The notes under the pieces: model-generated
Seen by the model: the letters and a program-made list of their open reading frames with translations, nothing else
What the model was told of the DNA's origin: nothing
The model's database searches: none
Position numbers and translations under genes: made by a program
Source of the DNA: Bufo bufo
Lineage: Eukaryota > Chordata > Amphibia > Anura > Bufonidae
NCBI RefSeq assembly: GCF_905171765.1
Contig: NC_053389.1
Span: 784,864,772 to 784,928,771 of the forward strand
Length of the DNA: 64,000 nucleotides
Direction of reading: 5' to 3'
Part shown: piece after piece, positions 63,241-64,000 of the stretch
Layout of the letters: each line of letters starts with the position of its first letter
Numbering within the stretch: the first letter of the stretch is position 1

Positions 63241-64000
63241 CGGGATACAGTGGTTGTTGTTTTGGGACTATTTTAGGGTAAATATGATTTTTGGTTGCTC
63301 TATATTACCCTTTTTTGAGGCAAGGTAACAAAACATTTTAATTCTAAAATTCTTTCTACATTCGCTATTTTAGTTTTGTGGAACACCTAAAGGGTTAACA
63401 AAGTTTGTAAAGTAACTTTTGAATACCTTGAGGGGTGTAGTTTCTTAGATGGGATCACTTTTTTGGAGTTTCTAGTCTAGGCTACATCAGGGGGGGCTTC
63501 TAATAGGACATGGTGTAAATAAACCAGTCTATCAAAATCTGCCTTCCAGAAACCATATGGAGTTCCCTTCGTTCTTTGCCCTGCCGTGTGGCTATATAGC
63601 CATTTACGACCACATATGGGGTGTTTCTGCAAACTACAGAATCAGGGCAATAAATATTTAGTTTTGTTTGGCTGCTAACCCTTGCTTTATTACCGGAAAA
63701 AAGGATTCAAATGGAAATTTTGCCCAAAAATGGGTGTTTTGGCACCGTTTTTATTTTATACTTTTAACGCTGTTCATCCGAGGGGTTTGGTCAAATGTTA
63801 TTTTTATAGGGCAGATTCTTACGGACGCGGCGATACCTAATATGTCTACATTTTAAAATTTATTTAGATTTTACACTATATTATCATTTTATGAACCCAA
63901 AAAAATATTTTAGTATCTCCATAGCCTAGAAGCTACAGTTTTTTTTTTTTTTTTGTTGCGCGACTATCTAATGTAGATCTCATTTTTTTGCGGGATGAGA
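63241..64000. repeat. Further satellite-like units, mixed orientation
   Basis: 63241-63340 is in minus orientation, 63370-63740 in plus orientation (CTTGAGGGGTGTAGTTTCTT), and 63800-64000 in minus orientation (GGACGCGGCGATACCTAATA). The window ends inside the repeat. Confidence 0.75.

Overview
The window looks like nuclear DNA from a vertebrate, most likely a frog. This rests on GT-AG introns, a vertebrate P5A-ATPase gene, and dense TTAA-flanked T2-type MITEs of the kind known from Xenopus. A DIRS element, a Penelope element, CR1 LINEs and Tc1-like transposons point the same way. The species cannot be named from sequence alone.

The only host protein gene I recognise is ATP13A1 (P5A-type ATPase, ER transmembrane-helix dislocase), on the + strand from 1281 to 40850. 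I could place 22 exons. Every junction is GT-AG and the reading phase stays intact through all of them (2889 nt, 962 residues plus stop). The 5' exons, about 240 residues by comparison with the human protein length, lie upstream of the window. A polyadenylation signal follows at 41090-41095. The exons total 2.9 kb of a 39.6 kb span; much of the rest is recognisable mobile DNA.

Inside the introns: T2-type (TTAA) and Harbinger-type (TTA/TAA target) MITEs; two identical tRNA-Lys(CTT) genes (9.1-9.7 kb); a full-length, apparently intact DIRS retroelement (21520-27452); a Penelope-like element on the minus strand with inverted long repeats (27.97-29.94 kb); and a degenerate Tc1-like element (33895-35260). 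That Tc1-like element carries an inverted copy of the gene's own intron/exon-18 junction. Two G-rich minisatellites (36 kb and 39 kb) are also intronic.

Downstream of the gene (42.8-58.7 kb) is a decayed array of repeats with two more identical tRNA-Lys genes on the minus strand. A CR1 LINE on the minus strand (45615-49812) is interrupted by a Tc1-like transposon with an intact 340-residue transposase (47192-48812). A (ACY)n array follows. Next is a 6.7 kb TTAA-bounded composite element (51823-58510) that contains a further Tc1, a hAT-like element and a MITE nested in one palindrome. The last 5 kb holds a 5' fragment of a second DIRS-like element, a 72-75 bp minisatellite and inverted copies of the satellite-like units seen at 57-58 kb.

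The strongest unusual observations are the inverted ATP13A1 splice-junction copy in a Tc1 element, the DIRS element with identical terminal repeats, the palindrome with three nested insertions, and a hammerhead-like core in the Penelope element.
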